A stretch of 38,186 bases of DNA from an uncultured Lachnospiraceae bacterium (lineage in GTDB: Bacteria; Bacillota; Clostridia; Lachnospirales; Lachnospiraceae). How positions within the stretch are numbered: position 1 is the stretch's first letter; the number at the start of each line of letters is the position of its first letter. Below are positions 17,825 through 24,402 of this stretch, one piece after another. The stretch spans positions 1-38,186 of the forward strand of contig CAJUDY010000039.1 of the NCBI GenBank assembly GCA_910584945.1, read 5' to 3'. A model generated the notes under the pieces. It made no database searches, was not told where the DNA came from, and saw only the letters and a program-made list of their open reading frames with translations. The translations under genes were made by a program, and so were the position numbers.

Positions 17825-18409
17825 TCACGGAATCCATCCGAAATTATCCCACGGGTAACGGACAAACCAGGCAAGCCCGTAGATATCCTGCCTTCTTACA
17901 TTACCGATGTCCGCGCTCCGGCTGTCTTCGCTGGCGTCCCGGTTATCTCCAAGCACAAAATACTCGTCTTTGTCAAGGAGGATCTCTTCCTCCGCCACCC
18001 CGGCAAACTCCATCTGCTCGCTTCCGGTTCCGGTCTCAAAAAGCTCTCCGTTCACATAGACAAAGCCTTCCCTGATCTGCACCGTATCTCCCGGTACGCC
18101 GATGACCCGCCGCATGTAATAATGGGCATTGGCATTGCCGTTGGGCTTAAACACCACCACGTCTCCCGCTTTCGGCGACGCCAGAGAATAGATGAAGCGA
18201 TTCACCAGCACCTGCGCGCCGCTCTCCACGGTGGGCTCCATGGCCTGCCCCACGCAGGTCAGGCTCGTCATAAAATAATACACCAGCACGCATCCGATGG
18301 CGAATGCCAGCAGACATTCCCCGATAAGGAGCAGCGCCCCGTGCACCGCGGAGGCCTGCACCACCCGCCTTCTCCTGCGAAAGCTGAGCCCTTTTCCATT
18401 CCTCATCAT
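17825..18409 (-). CDS. Signal peptidase I paralogue lacking both catalytic residues
   Basis: A 194-residue S26 signal peptidase homologue with the normal layout: basic N-terminus, one membrane helix (about 25-47), then box B to E motifs including YFVLGDNRDASEDSR. The catalytic Ser-Met pair is VGQAMEPT, with Ala56 replacing the nucleophile. The general base is YYMRRVIG, with Arg100 replacing Lys. The codons GCC and CGG are clear on reading the minus strand. It is therefore predicted to be catalytically inactive. Staphylococcus aureus SpsA, an inactive homologue beside active SpsB, is the known precedent. Its reading frame and all other motifs are intact, which argues that it is kept for a function such as substrate binding. 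It lies just after the rplS terminator. Confidence 0.92.
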   Translation of the reverse strand: MMRNGKGLSFRRRRRVVQASAVHGALLLIGECLLAFAIGCVLVYYFMTSLTCVGQAMEPTVESGAQVLVNRFIYSLASPKAGDVVVFKPNGNANAHYYMRRVIGVPGDTVQIREGFVYVNGELFETGTGSEQMEFAGVAEEEILLDKDEYFVLGDNRDASEDSRSADIGNVRRQDIYGLAWFVRYPWDNFGWIP

Positions 18410-18425
18410 CTTTTCCTTTTATGAT

Positions 18426-18459
18426 GAAAAAGGGACATCATACTCTCGTATATGTCCCT
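18426..18459 (-). terminator. Terminator after rplS
   Basis: Read on the minus strand: AGGGACAT stem arm (18459-18452), an inner ATAC/GTAT pairing with GAGA loop and a one-base bulge, ATGTCCCT arm (18438-18431), then TTTTT. It lies 21 bases after the rplS stop and 16 bases before the next start. Confidence 0.85.
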
Positions 18460-18476
18460 CCAGTCATCCCTGTCAA
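18447..18476 (-). promoter_or_regulatory. Candidate promoter embedded in the rplS terminator
   Basis: On the minus strand TTGACA (18476-18471) and TATACG (18452-18447) are 18 bases apart. A transcript would start near 18440, inside the hairpin loop, and would carry only the 3' arm of the terminator, so it could escape termination and read lepB paralogue, rbgA, lepB and beyond. Confidence 0.45.
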
Positions 18477-18480
18477 ACTG

Positions 18481-18828
18481 TTATTTTACCAGTTCTTTCA
18501 CCTTTGCTGCCTTTCCTACGCGGTCTCTTAAGTAGGTCAGCTTCGCACGTCTTACTTTACCGCGGCGAACAACCTCGACCTTCTCCACATTGGGAGAGTG
18601 CAGCGGCCAGGTCTTCTCAACGCCGATTCCGTTGGAATTCTTTCTTACGGTAAAGGTCTCCCGGCTGCTTCCGCCCTGTCTCTTAAGGACCGTTCCCTCA
18701 AAAACCTGGATTCTCTCGCGGGTTCCCTCTTTGATCTTCGCATGAACTCTTACGGTATCACCCACATGAAAGACCGGCACTTCTTCCTTTAACTGAGCTG
18801 CCTCGATGTTCTTGATAATCTCGTTCAC
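18481..18828 (-). CDS. rplS: 50S ribosomal protein L19
   Basis: Large-subunit protein at the 30S-50S interface. It has 115 residues and the normal bL19 sequence: PVFHVGDTVRVHAKIKEG, ERIQVFEGTVLKRQG and the KVEVVRRGKVRRAKLTYLRD block. Translation starts at GTG (18828) with AAGGAGG eight bases upstream. It follows trmD by 87 bases and is closed by the terminator at 18426-18459. Confidence 0.98.
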   Translation of the reverse strand: MNEIIKNIEAAQLKEEVPVFHVGDTVRVHAKIKEGTRERIQVFEGTVLKRQGGSSRETFTVRKNSNGIGVEKTWPLHSPNVEKVEVVRRGKVRRAKLTYLRDRVGKAAKVKELVK

Positions 18829-18915
18829 TTTCGTTCCTCCTTCATAAATGGATGTTCTTAATACGTCTCGCGTAACAGAGGACCATCTCTTCTTCTCGCA
18901 ACGCGCTTTATTTTA
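18829..18915 (-). promoter_or_regulatory. trmD-rplS spacer, possible L19 leader structure
   Basis: This 87-base spacer can fold on the minus strand: an outer CGCGT/ACGCG pair and an inner AGAG(AUGGUC)CUCU hairpin upstream of the rplS ribosome binding site. L19 autoregulatory leaders are known in low-GC Gram-positives in this position. The match to that family is not confirmed. Confidence 0.3.
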
Positions 18916-19647
18916 TCATATTTCTTCCAGCTTTGCAAGGAATTTTTTATCTTCTTTTGTAAGGCTGGCTTCTTCTAAAAGATCCGGCCTTCGCTCTCTG
19001 GTGCGCATCAAAGACTGTTCTCTGCGCCATTTTTCCACATTGGCGTGATGTCCTGACAGAAGAATCGGCGGCACCTTCTTTCCTCTCCACTCCTCCGGAC
19101 GGCTGTACTGAGGATATTCCAGCAGATTATCGGAAAAAGAGTCAAACTGGGCCGACTCCTCATTGTGCAGCACTCCTTCCAGAAGTCTGGACACCGCGTC
19201 CATGATCACCAGCGCCGGAAGCTCTCCTCCGGTCAGCACATAATCTCCGATGGATACTTCGTCCGTCACGATCTCCTCCAGCACCCGCTCGTCGATCCCC
19301 TCATAATGCCCGCAGAGGAACACCAGTTCTTCTTCTCCTGCCAGCTCCTCCGCCATCCTCTGATTAAATACCTTTCCCTGAGGGCTCATATAGAGTACCC
19401 GGGGCTTTCTTGGAAGTTTTTCCGCTACAGATTCATAAGCCAGATAGACCGGCTCCGCCTGCATGACCATACCGGCCCCTCCACCGTAAGGATAGTCGTC
19501 CACCCGGTTATGCTTATTGACCGAAAAATCCCGGATATTCACTGTCGTGAGGGACAGTAGCCCCTTTTCCGCCGCCCGTCCGGTAATACTGGTCTGAAAT
19601 CCGTCCCGGATCATATCCGGAAACAGGGTCAATACATGATAATTCAT
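18916..19647 (-). CDS. trmD: tRNA (guanine(37)-N1)-methyltransferase
   Basis: Methylates G37 of tRNAs next to the anticodon to prevent frameshifting. It has 243 residues, with the SPOUT trefoil-knot: DYPYGGGAGMVMQ, LCGHYEGIDERV and SIGDYVLTGGELPA are the SAM-binding and family signatures. The start overlaps the rimM stop by four bases (ATGA). Confidence 0.98.
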   Translation of the reverse strand: MNYHVLTLFPDMIRDGFQTSITGRAAEKGLLSLTTVNIRDFSVNKHNRVDDYPYGGGAGMVMQAEPVYLAYESVAEKLPRKPRVLYMSPQGKVFNQRMAEELAGEEELVFLCGHYEGIDERVLEEIVTDEVSIGDYVLTGGELPALVIMDAVSRLLEGVLHNEESAQFDSFSDNLLEYPQYSRPEEWRGKKVPPILLSGHHANVEKWRREQSLMRTRERRPDLLEEASLTKEDKKFLAKLEEI

Positions 19648-20156
19648 TCATCCAACAGTCCTTCCAGCACATGTACCAGCATCCGCTTTTCCTCCACATT
19701 CACATCCAGAATGCAGTCCGGGATGGCAGGCAGAAGAAGTTCTTTCCCTTCCGCGTTTTCTACGACATATACATCGTTGGCTCCGGTTTTGAGCACATCC
19801 GTGAGAACCCCCAGCTTCTCCCCGGCATCCGTCAACACTTCCATGTCGATCAGATCCACGATGAAGTTCTCATTCTCTCCAAGAGGAACCGCGTCCTCTC
19901 TGGAGACCAGCAGATCTTTACCTTTATACTTCTCAATCTCGTTGATGTTGTCATAGCCTTTGAATTTTAAGATCACCTGGTTCTTAAAAAACTTGACGCC
20001 CGTGATCGTAAGCTTCCTGTATTCTTTTCCCGTATCCAGGATCACCTGACGAAGCGCCCGGAACCGCTCCGGATCGTCCGTCGTGGGAAACACTTTCACT
20101 TCCCCCTTGATCCCGTGCGTCGACGAGATCACGCCGACTCTTAAATATTCTTCCAT
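19644..20156 (-). CDS. rimM: Ribosome maturation factor RimM
   Basis: 16S rRNA processing factor that binds S19 in the 30S head. It has 170 residues: an N-terminal RimM domain (GVISSTHGIKGEVKVFPTTDDPERF) and a PRC-barrel-like C-terminal domain (LLPAIPDCILDV). The ATG at 20156 has AAAGGGGAAAG upstream; the frame stays open further up with basic, unlike sequence that is not part of the protein. It is coupled to trmD. Confidence 0.97.
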   Translation of the reverse strand: MEEYLRVGVISSTHGIKGEVKVFPTTDDPERFRALRQVILDTGKEYRKLTITGVKFFKNQVILKFKGYDNINEIEKYKGKDLLVSREDAVPLGENENFIVDLIDMEVLTDAGEKLGVLTDVLKTGANDVYVVENAEGKELLLPAIPDCILDVNVEEKRMLVHVLEGLLDE

Positions 20157-20267
20157 CTTTCCCCTTTCCCGCCGCGAAAAAACGGGGCGCCCCTGCGCAA
20201 AATGGCCAGACCCGCGTCTTGCACGCCTGAACGCTTTTTGTGCAGCGGTACCCCGCTTCATACAGTT

Positions 20268-20498
20268 TTACTGCACGATTTCCACCACAACTTTTCTGTC
20301 ATCCTTGGACGCTGCTGCTTTTACAAGGGAACGGATGGCTTTTGCAATCCGGCCCTGCTTGCCGATCACCTTACCCATATCGGTCGATGATACCCGAAGC
20401 TCCACAACCGTCGTGTTGTCCTTTTCCGTCTCGGTGACAACCACTTCATCCGGATGATCCACCAGTGCCTTTGCCAGCACCTCCACTAATTCTTTCAT
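20268..20498 (-). CDS. khpA: KH-domain RNA-binding protein KhpA
   Basis: Small 76-residue single-KH protein (YlqC/KhpA), an RNA-binding partner of KhpB in Gram-positives that affects cell elongation and small-RNA biology. The GxxG loop is GKQG within DMGKVIGKQGRIAKAIR. It starts at the ATG 20498, 13 bases after rpsP; a longer reading to 20531 would run into rpsP. The interval to rimM is 111 bases and shows no gene. Confidence 0.95.
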   Translation of the reverse strand: MKELVEVLAKALVDHPDEVVVTETEKDNTTVVELRVSSTDMGKVIGKQGRIAKAIRSLVKAAASKDDRKVVVEIVQ

Positions 20499-20511
20499 CT
20501 TTCCCACCGAT

Positions 20512-20757
20512 CTATTTGCTGATTCCAGCAAGTTTGAACAGTTTACCGACTACTTCTGTGGGCTGCGCGCCGTTCGCCAGCCACTTTTTCGCCGCCTCTT
20601 CGTTGATGTTGAATGTACTCGGGTCCGTATTGGGATCATAGGTTCCGATCTCCTCGATGAATCTTCCGTCCCGGGGGGATCTGGAATCAGCTACGATCAC
20701 TCTATAAAAAGGAGCTTTTTTCTGACCCATTCTTCTTAATCTGATTTTTACTGCCAT
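20512..20757 (-). CDS. rpsP: 30S ribosomal protein S16
   Basis: Small-subunit assembly protein. It has 81 residues with the canonical start MAVKIRLRRMGQKKAPFYR and the VADSRSPRDGRFIEEIGTYDP block. It is preceded by GGAGGTAAAG and lies 60 bases after ffh in the standard ffh-rpsP-khpA order. Confidence 0.99.
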   Translation of the reverse strand: MAVKIRLRRMGQKKAPFYRVIVADSRSPRDGRFIEEIGTYDPNTDPSTFNINEEAAKKWLANGAQPTEVVGKLFKLAGISK

Positions 20758-20817
20758 TGTTCTTTACCTCCGTAAATCAATCCTGTCATTTTCATTATCT
20801 TTGTAAACGGAATGCTG

Positions 20818-22173
20818 CTAAAACGGCAGTTTGCCGAACATTCCTTTTTTACCGAATTTTCCTTTGCCCATAAGGCCGGGCATCTGCTTCATCATCTTCT
20901 TGGACTGCTCAAACTGCTTGACCAGGCGGTTCACCTCACTGATATCCACGCCTGCCCCCCGGGCAATCCTGCGCTTTCTGGACGGGTTCAAAAGATCCGG
21001 ATTCTGGCGTTCCTTCACGGTCATGGAAAGGATGATGGCTTCGATTCTGGCCATCTTCTTCTCGTCCACCGCGTCCTCGATCTGCTTCACCTGACTTCCG
21101 CCCATCCCCGGCAGCATCCCAAGAAGCGCTCCGAGTCCGCCCATCTTCTTCATCTGGTTCATGCTCTCCAGATAATCCTCGAAGTCGAACTGGTTCTTCT
21201 TCATCTTCTGGACCATCTGCCTGGACTTTTCCTCATCCAGACTCTCCTGGGCCTTCTCGATCATGGTCAGCACATCGCCCATGCCAAGAATCCTGGACGC
21301 CATACGGTCCGGATAAAACTGCTCCAGATCCGATAGCTTCTCTCCCATACCCACATACAAAATGGGCTTTCCGGTTACCGCCCGGATGGAGAGGGCCGCG
21401 CCGCCCCTGGTATCGCCGTCCAGCTTGGTCAGAATCACGCCGTCGATGCCGACCTTTTCCGTGAAAGACGACGCCACATTGACTGCGTCCTGACCGGTCA
21501 TGGAATCCACCACCAGGATGCTCTGGGCAATGTCCACATGATCCCGGATCTCGATCAGCTCATTCATCATATCCTCGTCGATATGCAGACGTCCCGCCGT
21601 ATCCAGGATCACGACGCTCATACCGTTCGATTTCGCGTGCTCCACCGCCGCTTTGGCGATGTTCACCGGTTTGTGCTGATCTCCCATGGAAAATACTTCC
21701 ACGCCCTGCTTTTCCCCGTTGACCTGCAGCTGCTTGATCGCTGCCGGACGATACACGTCGCAGGCCGCCAGAAGCACTTTTCTGCCCTTGATCTTGTACT
21801 TTCCCGCCAGCTTCGCCGCTGTGGTCGTCTTGCCGGCGCCCTGAAGTCCAGTCATCATGATGACGGTAATCTCATTGGAGGGCCGAAGCTTGATCTCTGT
21901 GGTCTCGCTGCCCATCAGCCGAATCATCTCTTCATGAACGATCTTGATCACGGTCTGGCCCGGCGTCAGGCTCTCCAGCACATCGGTACCCACCGCCCGT
22001 TCTTCCACAGACTTGATGAACTGCTTGACAACCTTAAAGCTTACATCCGCCTCCAGAAGAGCCAGCTTGACTTCCTTCAGAGCAGTCTTCACATCTGCTT
22101 CCGTCAGTCTTCCTTTACTGCGCAGGTTCTTGAATACATTCTGTAATTTTTCCGACAAACTGTCAAACGCCAT
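20818..22173 (-). CDS. ffh: Signal recognition particle protein Ffh
   Basis: SRP GTPase that binds signal sequences of nascent membrane proteins and delivers ribosomes to FtsY. It has 451 residues: N domain, G domain with GLQGAGKTTTAAKLA (about residue 108), DTAGRL and TKLDGDTRGG, and the C-terminal methionine-rich M domain (KMGGLGALLGMLPGMGG and the KQFEQSKKMMKQM helix). It starts immediately after the ylxM stop. Confidence 0.99.
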   Translation of the reverse strand: MAFDSLSEKLQNVFKNLRSKGRLTEADVKTALKEVKLALLEADVSFKVVKQFIKSVEERAVGTDVLESLTPGQTVIKIVHEEMIRLMGSETTEIKLRPSNEITVIMMTGLQGAGKTTTAAKLAGKYKIKGRKVLLAACDVYRPAAIKQLQVNGEKQGVEVFSMGDQHKPVNIAKAAVEHAKSNGMSVVILDTAGRLHIDEDMMNELIEIRDHVDIAQSILVVDSMTGQDAVNVASSFTEKVGIDGVILTKLDGDTRGGAALSIRAVTGKPILYVGMGEKLSDLEQFYPDRMASRILGMGDVLTMIEKAQESLDEEKSRQMVQKMKKNQFDFEDYLESMNQMKKMGGLGALLGMLPGMGGSQVKQIEDAVDEKKMARIEAIILSMTVKERQNPDLLNPSRKRRIARGAGVDISEVNRLVKQFEQSKKMMKQMPGLMGKGKFGKKGMFGKLPF

Positions 22174-22509
22174 CTATAGCTCCTCCAGAATCCCAGCGGA
22201 GATCTTCTCAATCTCTCTCATGGACGGATTCTCCGTCTGCTGTCCGGCAATCTTCTGAATCCGCCCCACCTGCTTACGCAGGCTGACAAACTTCTCCACC
22301 AGATGCAGCTTCTCCTCGTATCCCGCCAGCAGACGATTGCACCGCTTAATCATATCGTGCACCCCCTGACGGCTGATCCCCAGATTCTCTGCCACTTCGC
22401 TGAAGGAGCAGTCGTTCAAAACTACGTCTTCATAGACCCTTTTCTGATGTCCGGTCAGCAGCTCGCCGTAAAAATCATACAAAAGCGCCTGCCTGAGAAT
22501 CTCTTCCAT
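22174..22509 (-). CDS. ylxM: YlxM/p13-like helix-turn-helix protein of the SRP operon
   Basis: A 111-residue UPF0122 protein, a partner of SRP in streptococci that stimulates Ffh/FtsY. It has a sigma-70-region-4-like helix-turn-helix: CSFSEVAENLGISRQGVHDMIKR. The ATG at 22509 has AAGGTGATC before it; a longer reading to 22554 crosses the promoter. It is the first gene of the long translation/secretion operon and sits one base before ffh. Confidence 0.93.
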   Translation of the reverse strand: MEEILRQALLYDFYGELLTGHQKRVYEDVVLNDCSFSEVAENLGISRQGVHDMIKRCNRLLAGYEEKLHLVEKFVSLRKQVGRIQKIAGQQTENPSMREIEKISAGILEEL

Positions 22510-22525
22510 TTTGATCACCTTGGAT

Positions 22526-22554
22526 ATCTTACATGAAAAAAGGGCGGGTGTCAA
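22526..22554 (-). promoter_or_regulatory. Promoter of the ylxM-ffh operon
   Basis: On the minus strand TTGACA (22554-22549), 17 bases, TAAGAT (22531-22526). It predicts a very short leader of about 10 bases before ylxM. The -35 box overlaps the stop codon of the small ORF at 22551-22706 and one arm of the inverted repeat at 22549-22570. Confidence 0.8.
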
Positions 22555-22570
22555 GTGTTTTTTCTTGACA
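22549..22570. repeat. Inverted repeat over the ylxM -35 box
   Basis: TGTCAAG (22549-22555) and CTTGACA (22564-22570) form a perfect 7-bp inverted repeat spaced by eight bases. Each arm also carries a TTGACA word, one on each strand, so it is either an operator-like site or a chance pair of -35 boxes. Confidence 0.5.
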
Positions 22571-22706
22571 ACGCAAAAACATAAGAATACTTTATCGCTT
22601 CTCCGTCATACAGAATCGCCGCCGAAGCTCCTAGACCACCAATACCATTTGCCGTGCCTGCCCACGTCGGGGTCAAACTGCATATAGCAGTTATTTCCCA
22701 ATTCAA
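22551..22706 (-). CDS. Small ORF of 51 residues, coupled to the orphan domain
   Basis: A possible small protein reading M(TTG)NWEITAIC...GIGGLGASAAILYDG...KYSYVFALSRKNT. The TTG overlaps the upstream stop as TTGA, and a strong GGAGG lies nine bases upstream, so translational coupling to the 105-residue ORF is plausible. The middle is glycine/alanine-rich and the end looks like beta strands. I do not recognise a family. It may be a genuine small protein, or the C-terminal remnant of a lost gene. Its stop codon overlaps the ylxM -35 box. Confidence 0.4.
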   Translation of the reverse strand: MNWEITAICSLTPTWAGTANGIGGLGASAAILYDGEAIKYSYVFALSRKNT

Positions 22707-23020
22707 ATAGAATCGCCTCCAGAAATAGATTTAGCCGAGAGGCTTTCGGTAAAGAAAACCTCTCGGCTATGCAGGTGCAGAGCAGCTTTATTCATCGTAA
22801 ACATCACTTTGCTTTTTGAATAACCATCACCACTTAGATGTTCTTGAAGCAGATCCGTTAAATCCTGTGAATCGTATACAATGGAAAAATTCCATTGTGG
22901 ATGCCTGTATTTGTACTGTTGCCCCAGTATCTTACATGCTACTGCCCAGCACCAGTTTCTTCGATTCTGGATATACGGCTGAGGATAAATCTCAGCACAA
23001 TCACGAATAAACGGCTTCAT
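22703..23020 (-). CDS. Orphan, truncated papain-like cysteine-peptidase domain
   Basis: 105 residues, probably the remains of a toxin domain. Residues 20-33 read NRRNWCWAVACKIL, the WCWA catalytic-cysteine motif of papain/C70-like peptidases. The catalytic His and Asp/Asn, expected 80-150 residues later, are absent, because the frame ends in hairpin-derived sequence (SLSAKSISGGDSI). The first seven residues (MKPFIRD) come from the 3' end of a decayed immunity gene read in another frame, so the N-terminus is a junction product, not the native start. It has no signal peptide. It resembles the displaced orphan toxin tips known from polymorphic toxin loci. It is expected to be inactive. Confidence 0.6.
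   Translation of the reverse strand: MKPFIRDCAEIYPQPYIQNRRNWCWAVACKILGQQYKYRHPQWNFSIVYDSQDLTDLLQEHLSGDGYSKSKVMFTMNKAALHLHSREVFFTESLSAKSISGGDSI
22733..22768 (-). repeat. Strong 15-bp hairpin at the end of the orphan domain
   Basis: AGCCGAGAGGTTTTC and GAAAGCCTCTCGGCT are complementary, with one G-T wobble and a six-base loop TTTACC. It has no T tract, so it is not a standard terminator. It lies inside the 3' end of the 105-residue ORF, 13 bases before the GGAGG of the next small ORF, and could affect that translation. Confidence 0.75.
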
Positions 23021-23058
23021 GTTTTTCTTTCCAACATCAGCGACATTATTTTCGACAT
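23001..23058 (-). pseudogene. Collapsed copy of the 125-residue immunity gene
   Basis: It keeps only the first 12 codons (MSKIMSLMLERK) and the last six-codon tail (HEAVYS and stop, shifted in frame) of a gene homologous to 24025-24402. The 319 bases equivalent to 24046-24364 are missing, joined at a short GT microhomology. The remaining 13-codon ORF (23017-23058) has the intact GGGAGG site and ends as ATGA over the start of the 105-residue ORF. Confidence 0.8.
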
Positions 23059-23114
23059 TTTATTTGCCCTCCCTCTGTCTCAATTTTTCTAAACCTTTCA
23101 CCTATAATTTTTTC
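23021..23114. repeat. Direct repeat, copy B (94 bp)
   Basis: Matches 24365-24458 at 93 of 94 positions; the single difference is C at 23067 against T at 24411. It carries the 3' end of a 269-residue-type immunity gene, its ribosome binding site and the start of a 125-residue-type gene. Confidence 0.95.
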
Positions 23115-23135
23115 AAATTCAATACATTCAGCCAA
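23046..23135 (-). pseudogene. 3' remnant of a second 269-residue-type immunity gene
   Basis: About 29 codons reading LAECIEFEKIIGERFRK...GGQIKCRK and a stop. The last 20-odd codons equal the C-terminus of the gene at 24390-25199. A TAA lies a few codons upstream, and no start is available. It overlaps the end of the 109-residue gene in another frame. Confidence 0.75.
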
Positions 23136-23457
23136 TATATAACTTTATATCCTCTCTTTCTTTGCTGAATATTTGATTCATCTCCATACATAAATTATCT
23201 ATTCGATCTCTTATATATACTCCCTGCTCATTATTCATATGTTCAACAAGCCAGTTTTTCAGTTCTGTCAATTCCATTTTTACAGGTTCCAATTCGTCTT
23301 TTCCTATCTCAATTCCACACTGAAAACATCTCACCCATTTTAAATCCAGTTTTTCAATTGCCGGCAACCAGTAATTTTCAAATACTCTTTCGGTTGAAAC
23401 AGGCACATAAATACACTTTTCATTAATAGGATTACTTACCATCAAACATATTGACAT
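23128..23457 (-). CDS. Putative immunity protein, 109 residues
   Basis: A small acidic, AT-rich cytoplasmic protein of unknown family. It has no signal peptide or membrane helix. Features are an ISCL...VSNPINEKCIYVPVSTE beginning, a CFQCG cysteine pair near residue 50 and a charged helical C-terminus. The start at 23457 lies one base after the upstream stop, with GGAG seven bases before it; the longer reading to 23517 is inside the neighbour and is rejected. Position (fourth gene in a row after the VgrG-toxin) suggests an accumulated or orphan immunity gene. Confidence 0.6.
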   Translation of the reverse strand: MSICLMVSNPINEKCIYVPVSTERVFENYWLPAIEKLDLKWVRCFQCGIEIGKDELEPVKMELTELKNWLVEHMNNEQGVYIRDRIDNLCMEMNQIFSKEREDIKLYIG

Positions 23458-23458
23458 A

Positions 23459-24028
23459 TCAATCTCCGCTCCAGACAAGTTGAAATTTAAATCCTGACAA
23501 CTCATTTTCCAAAACACAGTTTTTAAAATTATCTGTTACAAATGCACTTCTCCTTGGTTCATCCTTAATTTTAAAAATATCAGTCCCTCGCAGCCTTTCT
23601 TCTATAAATGCATATGATTGAAAAATCATTATCCTGTCACTATTTGGAAACATACGATATTTTGATTTTTTATAGTCAATGCAATCCAATACATTAATTA
23701 TATTGATGATATAAAACTCACCATCTTTGCTGTAAACAGGTAAAATTTCAGCTGTATGTTTTAAATATTTGTTTAAAATATCTACCGCTTTTTTATCAAA
23801 AACCGGAATATGCGGAAAAAAACCTGGCGCATTACTCAAAAGCAGATTTTTTTCCGGTTCCATTCTGGTAAGGACTTTGGATGTCCATTGATTCTTTTTA
23901 CTTCTTCCATCAAACGATTGAAATTCATCAACCCCCATTTCTGGCCTGGCAATTAAATTATCATACAAATCCACTTCAAAACCTAATTTCCAAATATTCA
24001 TATCCTGTCCTGCAAAGTTCTTATTCAT
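23459..24028 (-). CDS. Imm11/DUF1629-like immunity protein
   Basis: 189 residues, cytoplasmic. The central pattern matches the Imm11-type immunity family as I know it: APGFFPHIPVFDKKAVDIL, then a GEILPVYSKDGE-like stretch, the INVLDCIDYKKSKYR motif, GTDIFKIKDEPR, a FVTDNF element and a terminal GFKFQLVW. Imm11 proteins neutralise nuclease-type toxins in polymorphic toxin loci. Its start overlaps the upstream gene by four bases (ATGA), though ATG at 24001 with AGGACAGG before it is an alternative. It is AT-rich like its neighbours. It may protect against a toxin other than the one encoded just upstream. Confidence 0.65.
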   Translation of the reverse strand: MNKNFAGQDMNIWKLGFEVDLYDNLIARPEMGVDEFQSFDGRSKKNQWTSKVLTRMEPEKNLLLSNAPGFFPHIPVFDKKAVDILNKYLKHTAEILPVYSKDGEFYIINIINVLDCIDYKKSKYRMFPNSDRIMIFQSYAFIEERLRGTDIFKIKDEPRRSAFVTDNFKNCVLENELSGFKFQLVWSGD

Positions 24029-24402
24029 GAATAAACAGCTTCATGTAATTGATCCATCTCATGGAAACTGCCATCATCACTGTAAATAATGCACACCCCG
24101 AATTCTTCCATGATTTTTTTACATATTTTTTCAGCAAGCCTGCCGCTGTTCTCATCGCTGCTGAGTTCCAGTGCAAGTTCTGTATTACATCCAGCACTGT
24201 ATTTTTTTAATTCCAGCTGTTCTTTTTCGTCCAGATTAAAATTTTCTCCGCGATAATAACACCATACAGCCCCCTCACTATCCTCAAGAACTACCTGATC
24301 TGCTGCATTTGTCTGTATATTCCCGCCCATTAATTGCAGCAGTGAAAACATTTCATCTTTTGAAGTTTTTCTTTCCAACATCAGCGACATTATTTTCGAC
24401 AT
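24025..24402 (-). CDS. Putative immunity protein, 125 residues
   Basis: A small acidic protein (MSKIMSLML start, EDSEGAVWCYY and a C-terminal SFHEMDQLHEAVYS). No family is recognised; there is no signal peptide or membrane helix. GGGAGG lies nine to ten bases before the start, which overlaps the 269-residue gene by 13 bases. A collapsed second copy is left at 23001-23058. Its place behind the nuclease-VgrG and the gene overlap favour an immunity role. Confidence 0.55.
   Translation of the reverse strand: MSKIMSLMLERKTSKDEMFSLLQLMGGNIQTNAADQVVLEDSEGAVWCYYRGENFNLDEKEQLELKKYSAGCNTELALELSSDENSGRLAEKICKKIMEEFGVCIIYSDDGSFHEMDQLHEAVYS

Noticed and set aside
17800..17874. A longer RbgA start
   Set aside because: It overlaps the lepB paralogue and lacks a ribosome binding site; the conserved MNIQWYPGHM start fits the family.
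22565..22593. A plus-strand TTGACA with TACTTT 17 bases on, possible divergent promoter
   Set aside because: The -10 matches consensus at only three positions, and no plus-strand gene lies downstream.
22733..22768. The hairpin as a Rho-independent terminator
   Set aside because: No run of T follows the stem on either strand.
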